Shown here: positions 41,924-50,732 of the stretch, one piece after another
Numbering within the stretch: position 1 is the first letter of the stretch
Layout of the letters: each line of letters begins with the position of its first letter
Source of the DNA: an uncultured Lachnospiraceae bacterium
Lineage (GTDB): Bacteria; Bacillota; Clostridia; Lachnospirales; Lachnospiraceae
Direction of reading: 5' to 3'
Length of the DNA stretch: 64,000 nucleotides
Assembly (NCBI GenBank): GCA_934351255.1
Contig: CAKRJH010000013.1
Span: forward strand, 10,552-74,551
Translations under genes and position numbers: made by a program
The notes under the pieces: model-generated
Database searches by the model: none
Told to the model about the DNA's origin: nothing
The model's input: only the letters and a program-made list of their open reading frames with translations

Positions 41924-42865
41924 ATGAGTGATTACAGTTTGAAAACAATGATGAATAAACCAGAGCGTCTGGCACCGGGCCACCGCATGTGCGCCGGCTG
42001 CGGTGCGACGATCGCTGTACGTGCGGTTCTGCGGGGACTGCATGAGGGAGATCACGCGGTGATCGGTAATGCGACCGGCTGCCTGGAGGTCTCTTCTTAT
42101 ATGTACCCTTATACCGCATGGGAGGACAGTTACATCCACAATGCGTTTGAGAATGCCGGAGCGACGCTGAGCGGCGTCGAGACCGCATACCGCGCACTCA
42201 GGAAGCGCGGACGTCTGCCGGAGGGCGAGAACTTCAAGTTCATTACATTTGGCGGCGACGGCGGTACCTATGATATCGGATTCCAGTCTCTGTCCGGTGC
42301 GATGGAGAGAGGACATGACCTGGTGTATGTCTGCTATGACAATGGTGCCTATATGAATACAGGTATCCAGCGTTCCTCTGCAACGCCAAAGTTTGCGGAT
42401 ACGACGACGACACCGGTGGGTTCCCAGTCCAATGGTAAGCTGCAGAACAGAAAAGATCTGGCCAGCATTATTGCGGACCATGATGTACCATATGTGGCAC
42501 AGACGACACTGACCGCCAATTTCAAGGACATTCACCGCAAGGCAGAAAAGGCGATCTATACCGAGGGAGCCAGTTTTCTCAATGTGATGACACCATGTCC
42601 GCGAGGCTGGCGTTATGATACGCCGAAGATCATGGAGATCTGTAAGCTGGCCGTAGAGACCTGCTACTGGCCTCTGTTTGAGGTGGATCATGGAAAGTGG
42701 ACACTGTCTTATGAGCCAAAGAAGAAACTTCCGATCGAGGACTTCCTGCGTTCCCAGGGCAGATTTAAGCATCTGTTCAAGCCGGGCAATGAGGACCTGA
42801 TCCAGCAGTTCCAGGCTGAGGTGGACCGCCGCTGGGAGGATCTGCAGTTTAAGTGTTCCCGCTAG
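41924..42865 (+). CDS. porB: 2-oxoacid:ferredoxin oxidoreductase beta subunit
   Basis: The 313-residue beta subunit binds thiamine diphosphate through G-D-G-G-T-Y-D-I-G (about 108-116) and the D-N-G-A-Y-M-N-T-G loop. The cysteines for its own [4Fe-4S] cluster are in M-C-A-G-C-G, A-T-G-C-L-E and a late Cys near residue 246. G-S-Q-S-N-G-K is typical of pyruvate-type enzymes. Confidence 0.92.
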   Translation: MSDYSLKTMMNKPERLAPGHRMCAGCGATIAVRAVLRGLHEGDHAVIGNATGCLEVSSYMYPYTAWEDSYIHNAFENAGATLSGVETAYRALRKRGRLPEGENFKFITFGGDGGTYDIGFQSLSGAMERGHDLVYVCYDNGAYMNTGIQRSSATPKFADTTTTPVGSQSNGKLQNRKDLASIIADHDVPYVAQTTLTANFKDIHRKAEKAIYTEGASFLNVMTPCPRGWRYDTPKIMEICKLAVETCYWPLFEVDHGKWTLSYEPKKKLPIEDFLRSQGRFKHLFKPGNEDLIQQFQAEVDRRWEDLQFKCSR

Positions 42866-42878
42866 GATGAGGTGAATT

Positions 42879-43796
42879 ATGACATTACTTAGTTATCAGG
42901 TATTCAAGACCGTGGCGGAACAGGGGAGTTTCCGCAAGGCAGCAGACATTCTGGGGCTGACGCCGTCCGCTATCAGCCATGCCGTCTCGGCACTGGAGGG
43001 GGAACTGGGATTTTCCGTGCTCAACCGAAGTAAATCCGGTGTGACGATGACCAACTACGGGGAGAAGCTGCTTCCCTATGTCAATGCGGTGCTCAACAGT
43101 GATGAGAGCCTGCAGCAGATCATTTCCGAGTTCAATGGTCTGAAGCGGGGGACGGTCCGCGTGGGATGTTTCTCCAGTGTCTGCACGAATTGGATGCCGG
43201 ATATCATGCACAGTTTTCTGGCCAAATACCCGGATATCTCCATCGAGGTATATCAGGGAACCTATGATGAGGTTGCCGACTGGATCAAGACCGGCGTGGT
43301 GGATATCGGCTTTTTGTCCATGTCCAGCGCAAAGGATCTGACCATTGAGCCGCTGCAGAGAGATCCTCTGCTGTGTGTGATGCCCAAGGGAAGTCCGGTG
43401 GAATGCGAGACGGAGCCTGTGCGAAAGGATGGCCGGGAATTGCCGGTGATCTCAGTGGGACAGCTTCGGGATCGTCCGTTTGTCTCCCAGAGAGAGGCGA
43501 CCGATGCCGACATTCAGAATTATCTGCGGGAGAATCACCTGAGGGTTGAGTCACATTATCATGTGGTGGATGACCTATCGACGATCGCAATGGTGGCCAA
43601 CGGATTCGGAATCTGTATCATGCCACAGCTGGTCATGAATGATATTCACTATGAGGTGGACAGCTATATGCTGGAGCCGGCAGCATACCGGATCATTGGG
43701 ATCGCGATGCTGCATCCGGACTTTATGGCTCCGGCGGTAAGATCCTTTTACCAGCATGTAGTCGATCGTTACAAAGAACCGAATATTGAGGGATAG
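42879..43796 (+). CDS. LysR-family transcriptional regulator
   Basis: A 305-residue regulator with an N-terminal winged helix (F-R-K-A-A-D-I-L-G-L-T-P-S-A-I-S near 19-34) and a periplasmic-binding-like effector domain. It follows porB by 13 bases and is probably cotranscribed, so it may control the por operon or central 2-oxoacid use. The ligand is unknown. A terminator follows. Confidence 0.9.
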   Translation: MTLLSYQVFKTVAEQGSFRKAADILGLTPSAISHAVSALEGELGFSVLNRSKSGVTMTNYGEKLLPYVNAVLNSDESLQQIISEFNGLKRGTVRVGCFSSVCTNWMPDIMHSFLAKYPDISIEVYQGTYDEVADWIKTGVVDIGFLSMSSAKDLTIEPLQRDPLLCVMPKGSPVECETEPVRKDGRELPVISVGQLRDRPFVSQREATDADIQNYLRENHLRVESHYHVVDDLSTIAMVANGFGICIMPQLVMNDIHYEVDSYMLEPAAYRIIGIAMLHPDFMAPAVRSFYQHVVDRYKEPNIEG

Positions 43797-43800
43797 CTGC

Positions 43801-43852
43801 AAACAGACAGTCTTTTGAGGGGCATTTACCTCATTTGGACTGTCTGTTTTTT
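43801..43852 (+). terminator. Terminator after the por-lysR operon
   Basis: A 12-pair stem (43801-43812 with 43838-43849), with an inner GAGG/CCTC pairing, followed by T residues. Confidence 0.9.
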
Positions 43853-43889
43853 ACATTACAGGAAATTTCGGCGGGCAATCCGGTTGAAC

Positions 43890-43965
43890 TGTTTTGCTAT
43901 AAGTAAAGGCTATAACCGGTGGTGCATTTTATGTATTTCCCCTTTTCCTATTCGTATGGTATGAT
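43890..43965 (+). promoter_or_regulatory. metY promoter region
   Basis: A good -10 (TATGAT, 43960-43965) has a weak -35 (TTCCCC, 43937-43942) at 17 bases. Upstream lies a direct repeat GCTATAA (near 43896 and 43909). A weak -35 with repeats just upstream suggests activation by a regulator. No SAM riboswitch or T-box is recognised. Confidence 0.5.
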
Positions 43966-44035
43966 TTGTTCATCAGATAACAAAAGACGCAGACAGAAGC
44001 GTCAGACAAAGATAAGAATATGGAGGTAAACAATT

Positions 44036-45343
44036 ATGGCAAAGAAGACAAGAGAGCAGAGAGATTTTAGATTTGAGACATTACAGTTACACGTAGGACA
44101 GGAAAATCCGGATCCGGTGACCGATTCCCGCGCAGTTCCGATCTACCAGACATCATCTTATGTATTCCGCAACAGCGAGCATGCAGCAGCAAGATTTGGA
44201 CTGGCAGATGCCGGTAACATCTACGGAAGACTGACCAATCCGACCGAGGATGTATTCGAGAAGAGAATCGCCGCACTGGAAGGCGGTGTCGCTGCATTGG
44301 CAGTTGCATCCGGAGCCGCAGCCATCACATATGCGATCGAGGCCATTGCACAGGCCGGAGACCATGTGGTAGCAGCAAAGAATATTTACGGTGGAACCTA
44401 CAACTTCCTGGAACACACGATCAAGCAGTTCGGCGTGAGTACCACATTTGTAGATCCTGAGAATTTCGAGGAGATCGATGCAGCGATCCAGGATAATACC
44501 AAGCTGGTATTTATCGAGACACTAGGCAATCCAAACTCCGATGTGGTAGACATTGAGTCCATCGCGGAGATCGCACACAAGCATAAGATCCCACTTATCA
44601 TTGACAACACATTTGCAACCCCATATCTGGTAAGACCAATCGAGCATGGGGCAGATATCGTCGTACATTCCGCAACCAAGTTTATCGGTGGCCATGGAAC
44701 CACGATCGGTGGTGTGATCGTCGACAGCGGAAAGTTTGACTGGGAGGGATCCGGCAAGTTCGCATCTCTGGTAGATCCAAACCCAAGTTACCATGGAATC
44801 AGCTTTACCAAGGCAGTGGGTCCGGCAGCATACGTGACCAAGATCCGTGCGATCCTGCTTCGTGATACCGGTGCAACCATTTCTCCAATTCATTCCTTCA
44901 TCTTCCTGCAGGGACTGGAAACTCTGTCACTGCGTGTGGAGAGACATGTGGAGAATGCCCTGAAAGTAGTAGAATATCTGAAGAATCATCCACAGGTAGA
45001 GAAGGTACATCATCCATCCATCTCTGAGGATCCAAAGCAGCAGGAACTGTATGCAAAGTATTTCCCGAATGGCGGTGGATCAATCTTTACCTTTGAGATC
45101 AAGGGAGATGCCCAGAAGGCAAAAGATTTCATCGATCAGTTAGAGTTATTCTCTCTGCTGGCCAATGTCGCAGATGTGAAGTCCCTGGTCATCCATCCGG
45201 CATCTACCACACATTCCCAGATGACTGAGGAGGAGCTGCTTGGTTCCGGCATCAAGCCAAATACCATCCGTCTCTCCATCGGTACTGAGAACATCCAGGA
45301 TATCATTGAAGATCTGGATGAAGCATTCAAAGCCGTTCAGTAA
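44036..45343 (+). CDS. metY: O-acetylhomoserine sulfhydrylase
   Basis: The enzyme makes homocysteine from O-acetylhomoserine and sulfide (or cysteine from O-acetylserine). The 435-residue Cys/Met metabolism PLP enzyme has the PLP lysine in V-V-H-S-A-T-K-F-I-G-G-H-G (about 217) and the opening F-E-T-L-Q-L-H-V-G-Q. Length is typical for MetY. Codon use is strongly biased (for example CCA for Pro), which hints at high expression. Confidence 0.95.
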   Translation: MAKKTREQRDFRFETLQLHVGQENPDPVTDSRAVPIYQTSSYVFRNSEHAAARFGLADAGNIYGRLTNPTEDVFEKRIAALEGGVAALAVASGAAAITYAIEAIAQAGDHVVAAKNIYGGTYNFLEHTIKQFGVSTTFVDPENFEEIDAAIQDNTKLVFIETLGNPNSDVVDIESIAEIAHKHKIPLIIDNTFATPYLVRPIEHGADIVVHSATKFIGGHGTTIGGVIVDSGKFDWEGSGKFASLVDPNPSYHGISFTKAVGPAAYVTKIRAILLRDTGATISPIHSFIFLQGLETLSLRVERHVENALKVVEYLKNHPQVEKVHHPSISEDPKQQELYAKYFPNGGGSIFTFEIKGDAQKAKDFIDQLELFSLLANVADVKSLVIHPASTTHSQMTEEELLGSGIKPNTIRLSIGTENIQDIIEDLDEAFKAVQ

Positions 45344-45365
45344 AATTTCCATATTGTTATCTGAT

Positions 45366-45396
45366 GGGCACCCCTAGCGGGTGCCTGTCTTATTTT
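45366..45396 (+). terminator. Terminator after metY
   Basis: GGCACCC (45367-45373) pairs with GGGTGCC (45379-45385), followed by TGTCTTATTTT. Confidence 0.75.
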
Positions 45397-45484
45397 GTCC
45401 GGCTACATGGACAACCTTCGGCCCACATGATAAAATATGATCAATACACAATGATATGTTGCAATGTGACAGGAGGACGGACAG

Positions 45485-46621
45485 ATGAGTTCATTATTTG
45501 GAGAAAAACGATTTGGATTTGGACTGATGAGACTGCCGCTGTTGGATCCAGGCGACGACAGCAGCATTGATCTGGAACTGACCAAACAGATGGTAGATAC
45601 ATTTCTGGATCACGGCTTTACTTATTTTGATACGGCGTGGATGTACTGTGGATTTCACAGTGAGAATGCCGTAAAAGAGGTGTTGACCAGCAGACATCCG
45701 AGGGAGAGTTATACCCTGACGACGAAGCTGCACGCCGCATTTATCAAGACGCCGGAGGACCGGGACCGCATTTTTAACCAGCAGCTCGAGAAGACCGGAG
45801 TCGATTATTTTGATTACTATCTTCTGCATGATGTCGGGATCGATCATTATGAATTATATAAGAAATATGACTGCTTTACCTGGATCCGGGAAAAGAAAGA
45901 GCAGGGGCTGATCCGCCATATGGGATTTTCGTTTCACGATACGGCGGATGTGCTGGACCGCGTGCTGACGGAGCATCCGGAGATGGAATTTGTCCAGCTT
46001 CAGATCAATTATCTCGACTGGGACAGCGAGGGGATCCAGTCCAGACTGTGCTATGAGGTGGCCAGGAAACACGGTAAGCCGGTCATCGTCATGGAACCGG
46101 TCAAGGGCGGCACATTGGCAAAGGTTCCGGACAGTGTGGAAAAATTGTTTAAGAAGTATCATCCGGAGATGTCGGTGCCATCGTGGGCGCTGCGCTTTGT
46201 GGCAAGCCTCGATCAGGTCGATATGATCCTTTCCGGTATGAGTGATATGGAACAGCTTCAGGACAATATCAGTTTTATGGAGGATCCGAAGCCTCTGGAT
46301 GATGCAGAGAAACAGGTGATCCGGGATGCACTGCAGATTCTGAACGGCCAGATCACCGTACCTTGCACCGGATGTTCCTACTGTACGGAGGGCTGTCCGA
46401 AAAAGATAGCGATCCCGAAGTATTTTGCACTTTACAATGCAGATATGCAGGAGATCAAGGACAAGGATTGGACACCGCAGGGTGAATATTATGACCGTCT
46501 GACACAGACGTTTGGCAAAGCCGGTGACTGTGTGGCATGTGGACAGTGTGAGAACGCCTGCCCACAGCACTTGCCGATCATCCAGTATCTAAAGGATGTG
46601 GCGTCTTATTTTGGAAAATAA
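45485..46621 (+). CDS. Aldo/keto reductase with C-terminal 4Fe-4S domain
   Basis: A 378-residue oxidoreductase. The N-terminal barrel shows F-D-T-A-W-M-Y (about 48-54), T-T-K-L-H and L-L-H-D-V, which supply the AKR catalytic residues. The C-terminal part carries two ferredoxin motifs, C-T-G-C-S-Y-C-T-E-G-C-P and C-V-A-C-G-Q-C-E-N-A-C-P. This group is common in anaerobes; the substrate is unknown. AGGAGG precedes ATG 45485. Confidence 0.88.
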   Translation: MSSLFGEKRFGFGLMRLPLLDPGDDSSIDLELTKQMVDTFLDHGFTYFDTAWMYCGFHSENAVKEVLTSRHPRESYTLTTKLHAAFIKTPEDRDRIFNQQLEKTGVDYFDYYLLHDVGIDHYELYKKYDCFTWIREKKEQGLIRHMGFSFHDTADVLDRVLTEHPEMEFVQLQINYLDWDSEGIQSRLCYEVARKHGKPVIVMEPVKGGTLAKVPDSVEKLFKKYHPEMSVPSWALRFVASLDQVDMILSGMSDMEQLQDNISFMEDPKPLDDAEKQVIRDALQILNGQITVPCTGCSYCTEGCPKKIAIPKYFALYNADMQEIKDKDWTPQGEYYDRLTQTFGKAGDCVACGQCENACPQHLPIIQYLKDVASYFGK

Positions 46622-46647
46622 TCGTAAACACAAAGGAGGATATCTCC

Positions 46648-47400
46648 ATGAAGATGATTTCGTGGAATGTAAACGGACTGCGCGCCTGCGTGGGCAAGGG
46701 CTTTCTGGACTATTTTCAGAGTGTGGATGCCGATATTTTCTGCATTCAGGAGAGCAAACTTCAGGAAGGACAGATCGATCTGGATCTGCCGGGTTATCAC
46801 CAGTACTGGAATTATGCCGTGAAAAAGGGATATTCCGGTACCGCGATCTTCACACGGCAGGAGCCGGTCAGCGTGACCTATGGACTTGGCATTGAAGAGC
46901 ATGACCAGGAGGGACGCGTGATCACCCTGGAGTTTGAGTCGTTTTATATGATCACCGTATATACGCCAAACTCGCAGAATGAGCTGAAGCGTCTGGATTA
47001 CCGTATGACCTGGGAAGATGCATTTTTACAGTATCTGAAGGAACTGGAAAAGACTAAGCCGGTCGTAGTGTGCGGCGATCTGAATGTGGCACATCAGGAG
47101 ATCGACCTGAAAAATCCAAAGACTAACCGCAAGAATGCCGGATTTACCGACGAGGAGCGAGGAAAATTCAGTGCACTTATGGATGCGGGATTTGTGGATT
47201 CGTTCCGATATCTGTATCCGGAGCAGGTGACGTATTCCTGGTGGTCATACCGGTTCCACGCCAGAGAGAAGAACTCAGGCTGGCGTATTGACTATTTCCT
47301 GACATCAGGCAGTCTGCGGGATAAGATCGAAGATGCGAAGATCCATACGGAGATCCTGGGAAGTGATCACTGTCCGGTGGAACTGGATATCAACATTTAG
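46648..47400 (+). CDS. xth: Exodeoxyribonuclease III
   Basis: The enzyme cuts DNA at abasic sites and trims 3' ends in base-excision repair. The 250-residue protein has the typical M-K-M-I-S-W-N-V-N-G-L-R-A start, Q-E-S-K, C-G-D-L-N-V-A-H and the final G-S-D-H-C-P-V. Length is standard. Confidence 0.96.
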   Translation: MKMISWNVNGLRACVGKGFLDYFQSVDADIFCIQESKLQEGQIDLDLPGYHQYWNYAVKKGYSGTAIFTRQEPVSVTYGLGIEEHDQEGRVITLEFESFYMITVYTPNSQNELKRLDYRMTWEDAFLQYLKELEKTKPVVVCGDLNVAHQEIDLKNPKTNRKNAGFTDEERGKFSALMDAGFVDSFRYLYPEQVTYSWWSYRFHAREKNSGWRIDYFLTSGSLRDKIEDAKIHTEILGSDHCPVELDINI

Positions 47401-47528
47401 CAAAATGTGAAGAAAACCTTAAACTTTGTGTGAGGGATTCTCTGGTACAATAGATAAGGAAGCCAGGGGACTACCGGATTCGGAAGCCGGTCGTGCCAGG
47501 AGATCAAATTTGTACGGAGGATGAGTGC

Positions 47529-48332
47529 ATGCAGAATATCAGGAAACATACCAGAAAAAAGAGAAAAGCCGGACGCATACTGGCGGGGTGTCTGATCGTA
47601 CTTCTTGTGCTTGGCATAGGAAGATGGATCGCACAGTCAGGGGCGGCCGGTTTTCTGACGTCCATGCACAGGCTCAGCGAGGGGCAGAAAGAAAGACTGC
47701 GCCGGGAGGGGTGTCCGGAAAGTCTGTTGAATCTGGCAAACCGCAATCCGGAGACGCTGCAGTTTGTAAAAGATTACCCGAAAAAAGCCCAAAACACCGG
47801 AAAGATTGATATTTCCGAGGATATGGAGAAACTGAAAGACGGCGGGATCCCTCTGTTTTTACAGTGGGATGAACGCTGGGGATACCGGACATACGGTTCA
47901 GACTGCATGGCAGTTACAGGCTGCGGGCCGACCTGTCTTTCGATGGTATACTGCGGGCTGACAGGACAGCCCAAAAATCCTTATGCGGTGGCCAAGAGAG
48001 CACAGAACAATGGTTACTATATCGATGGTCAGGGTTCCACCTGGGACATGATGTCGACGATGGCGGCCAATATGGGACTGACGGTGGAGGATGTCACGTT
48101 TGACAGGGAGCATGTGACCAAAACTCTGCAGGAGGGAAGTCCGATCATCTGTATCATGGGGCCGGGAGATTTTACGGCCAGCGGGCATTTTATCGTGCTG
48201 GCAGGAGTGGACGATGACGGAAAGCTGATCGTCAACGATCCCAACAGCCGGAAGAACAGCCGCAAGACATGGGATTTTGATGCGATCCGTTCCCAGATCC
48301 GCAATCTCTGGGCATACCATTATGAAGAGTAA
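47529..48332 (+). CDS. C39-like cysteine peptidase, membrane-anchored or secreted
   Basis: ATG 47529 follows GGAGG by about 9 bases (267 residues); an upstream in-frame ATG at 47493 has no ribosome site. A basic N-terminus and one hydrophobic helix (about 19-37) export or anchor it. The C-terminal half is a Peptidase_C39_2 domain with G-C-G-P-T-C (about 137-142) and G-H-F-I-V-L-A-G plus N-D-P-N. In the classic C39 site the Cys lies within a similar G-C-G-P/A loop, so activity is likely. The target is unknown. Confidence 0.85.
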   Translation: MQNIRKHTRKKRKAGRILAGCLIVLLVLGIGRWIAQSGAAGFLTSMHRLSEGQKERLRREGCPESLLNLANRNPETLQFVKDYPKKAQNTGKIDISEDMEKLKDGGIPLFLQWDERWGYRTYGSDCMAVTGCGPTCLSMVYCGLTGQPKNPYAVAKRAQNNGYYIDGQGSTWDMMSTMAANMGLTVEDVTFDREHVTKTLQEGSPIICIMGPGDFTASGHFIVLAGVDDDGKLIVNDPNSRKNSRKTWDFDAIRSQIRNLWAYHYEE

Positions 48333-48379
48333 AAAAGGCAGATCCGGGGTTTTTGCTCTGGCAACAATTTCTTTTCCAT

Positions 48380-48424
48380 AAAAAAGAAGCAGTACAGACC
48401 GATCAGTTTGTACTGCTTCTTTGA
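48380..48424. terminator. Bidirectional terminator between the C39-like and gyrA-like genes
   Basis: A 13-pair stem (GAAGCAGTAC core, 48383-48395 with 48410-48422) with an A-run on the 5' side and T residues on the 3' side serves both convergent genes. Confidence 0.85.
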
Positions 48425-48454
48425 GATTTTATACTTATGAACGATTCTCCCGGG

Positions 48455-50716
48455 TTATTTGACCAGGATCTGTGCCTTCTGTGGTTTGTCGGCACGTTTG
48501 CGGTTTTTGATCTTGCGGACCTGATACTGTCTGCCGTCAAAGGTCATCAGGTCATCCTCCGGCGTCACGACCGCTGCATAAGCCACGGTGTCATCGGCCG
48601 GTAGCGTGATCCCCTTGACTCCACGGCTGGTCTTTTTGAATTCATTGACCTGGGACAGCGGATAGCCCAGGGAAAGTCCCTTGGAGGTGATCAGGATCAC
48701 CTTGCGGTCATCCGCGGCAATGTCCTCGTAGGAGAGGGCGCGTACGCAGACCAGTTCATCGCCTTCCGCCAATCGGGTGGATGCGATGGTCGTGCGGGCT
48801 GTCTCAAACTCGATGCCGCTTACCATCTTGACGAAACCGAACCGGGTGACGAATAGGAGCTGGGCATTGAGCAGTTCTTCGGCGGGAAGATAAAGGATGA
48901 CCTCCTCGTCATTGTCCATCTTGTCCAGCAGGGCGTGCATCAGAACACCCTTATCCTTGGCTTTGCCTTTCGGGATAGCGCCGGATTTGACCTGGTGCAT
49001 ATTGCCCTTGTTGGTGAATACGCACAGTTTGTCAGTGTTGCGCATCAGAACAACGTGGGAGAATTCGGCAATCGTCTCCGGTGCCATACGGCCAAAGGCC
49101 GACTCATCGACAGACTTGGTGTAGCCGAATCGGTCTACCACGACGTAGATATTTTCTTCCTTGATCTCCTCCACGTAGTTTTTGGCCGTGATCGTGGCAA
49201 GTTCGGTACGGCGCTCTCTGGCAAATGTCTTTTTGTAGGTGCGCAGTCTTGCTTTGATCACCTTGTGCAGTTCTTTTATGCTGCCAAGGATCCTGGTGTA
49301 TTCGGCGATGTTCTGCTTTAATGTCTCATTTTCCTGCTGCAGCTTTAACAGCTCCAGCCCGATCAGACGGCTAAGAGGCATAGCCAGGATGGCTTCTGCC
49401 TGGCGTTGTGTAAAGCAGAGAGTGGCAGCCTGCTTTTTGGAGGCTGCGGATTTGAAACGGATATCGGTGGTGTCGCCGTGGATCAGGCAGGCCTTGGCCT
49501 GTGTCACGGATTTGCTGCCGCGCAGGATCTCGATGATCAGATCAATGACATCGACAGCATGAATCAGACCGCCGACAATCTCCATGCGGTCGTTAGCCTT
49601 CTGTAGAAGATGCTGATATTCCTTGGTGTAGAGTTCCTCCTGGAACTGAACGAACTCACGGATCAGACCGCGCAGGGTAAAGGTGATCGGCTGGTTGTCG
49701 CGGACTGCGAGGAAGTTGACACCGTAGGTGTCCTCCATGGCTGTCTTTTTGTAGAGACCGTTGAGCAGATTCTCCACATCACGGTCCTTTTTGACCTCGA
49801 CGACGATGCGGATTCCCTCTTTGGAGGACTCATCACGTACATCGTAAATCTCGTCAAATACTTTTTCACGGGACAGGGAAACCAGGCTTTCCAGCAGCTT
49901 CTGTTTGTTGCCGGAGACCGTAAACGGGATCTCGGTGATGACAATGTTGGTGCGTCCGTAGTCACTTTTTTCAAGTTCAACCTTGGCGCGGATCTTGAGT
50001 TTTCCTTCGCCGGTCTCATAGATATTGCGGATATCTTCGGCGTTGATGATCGTGGCGCCGGTCGGAAAATCCGGTCCCGGAATATACTCCATCAACTGTT
50101 CGGTGGTAATGTCCGGGTGGTCAAGATAGGCGATCACACCGTCGATGACTTCACCGGGATTGTGGGTCGGAATATTGGTGGCCATACCTACGGCAATACC
50201 GGTGGTTCCGTTGATCAGAAGATTTGGAAGGGTGGCAGGAAGTACCAGAGGCTCCTGCTCGCTCTCGTCAAAGTTCGGGCCGAAGGGAACCAGGCCCTTG
50301 TCCAGGTTGTTAAGCAGAGTCATGGCACCCACGGAGAGGCGAGCTTCCGTATATCGCATGGCAGCAGCGCTGTCGCCGTCAATGGATCCGAAGTTTCCGT
50401 GGCCATCGGCCAGAGGGACATTCATGGTCCATTCTTCGGTCATATGTACCAGGGCATCGTAAATGGAACTGTCACCGTGAGGGTGGTATTTACCCATGGT
50501 GTCACCGACGATACGGGCACTTTTACGATGTGGCTTGTCCGGATCGAGCTTGAGCTCGTTCATGGCGTACAGGATACGTCTCTGAACCGGCTTTAATCCA
50601 TCGCGCACGTCCGGAAGGGCGCGTGCGATGATGACGCTCACCGCATAGTCTCGGTAAGAGGTTTTCATCTCTTCGGTGTAATCTAACTGAATGATGGAAT
50701 GTTTCGTTGTACTCAT
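48455..50716 (-). CDS. Type IIA topoisomerase subunit A (GyrA/ParC)
   Basis: The 753-residue subunit that breaks and rejoins DNA. The catalytic Tyr122 lies in M-R-Y-T-E-A-R-L-S, and the quinolone region H-P-H-G-D-S-S-I-Y-D keeps Ser83 and Asp87. The C-terminal beta-propeller is present, but the GyrA box (Q-R-R-G-G-K-G) is degenerate: S-R-G-V-K-G stands in its place. That fits topoisomerase IV (ParC) or a second gyrase better than the standard gyrase. It lies 16 bases after the B subunit gene, so they form one transcript. Confidence 0.88.
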   Translation of the reverse strand: MSTTKHSIIQLDYTEEMKTSYRDYAVSVIIARALPDVRDGLKPVQRRILYAMNELKLDPDKPHRKSARIVGDTMGKYHPHGDSSIYDALVHMTEEWTMNVPLADGHGNFGSIDGDSAAAMRYTEARLSVGAMTLLNNLDKGLVPFGPNFDESEQEPLVLPATLPNLLINGTTGIAVGMATNIPTHNPGEVIDGVIAYLDHPDITTEQLMEYIPGPDFPTGATIINAEDIRNIYETGEGKLKIRAKVELEKSDYGRTNIVITEIPFTVSGNKQKLLESLVSLSREKVFDEIYDVRDESSKEGIRIVVEVKKDRDVENLLNGLYKKTAMEDTYGVNFLAVRDNQPITFTLRGLIREFVQFQEELYTKEYQHLLQKANDRMEIVGGLIHAVDVIDLIIEILRGSKSVTQAKACLIHGDTTDIRFKSAASKKQAATLCFTQRQAEAILAMPLSRLIGLELLKLQQENETLKQNIAEYTRILGSIKELHKVIKARLRTYKKTFARERRTELATITAKNYVEEIKEENIYVVVDRFGYTKSVDESAFGRMAPETIAEFSHVVLMRNTDKLCVFTNKGNMHQVKSGAIPKGKAKDKGVLMHALLDKMDNDEEVILYLPAEELLNAQLLFVTRFGFVKMVSGIEFETARTTIASTRLAEGDELVCVRALSYEDIAADDRKVILITSKGLSLGYPLSQVNEFKKTSRGVKGITLPADDTVAYAAVVTPEDDLMTFDGRQYQVRKIKNRKRADKPQKAQILVK

Positions 50717-50732
50717 GAGTTCCCATCCTTTC

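Noticed and set aside
48960..50596. Long plus-strand frames opposite the gyrA-like gene
   Set aside because: They mirror a strongly conserved gene and have no family resemblance or start signals.
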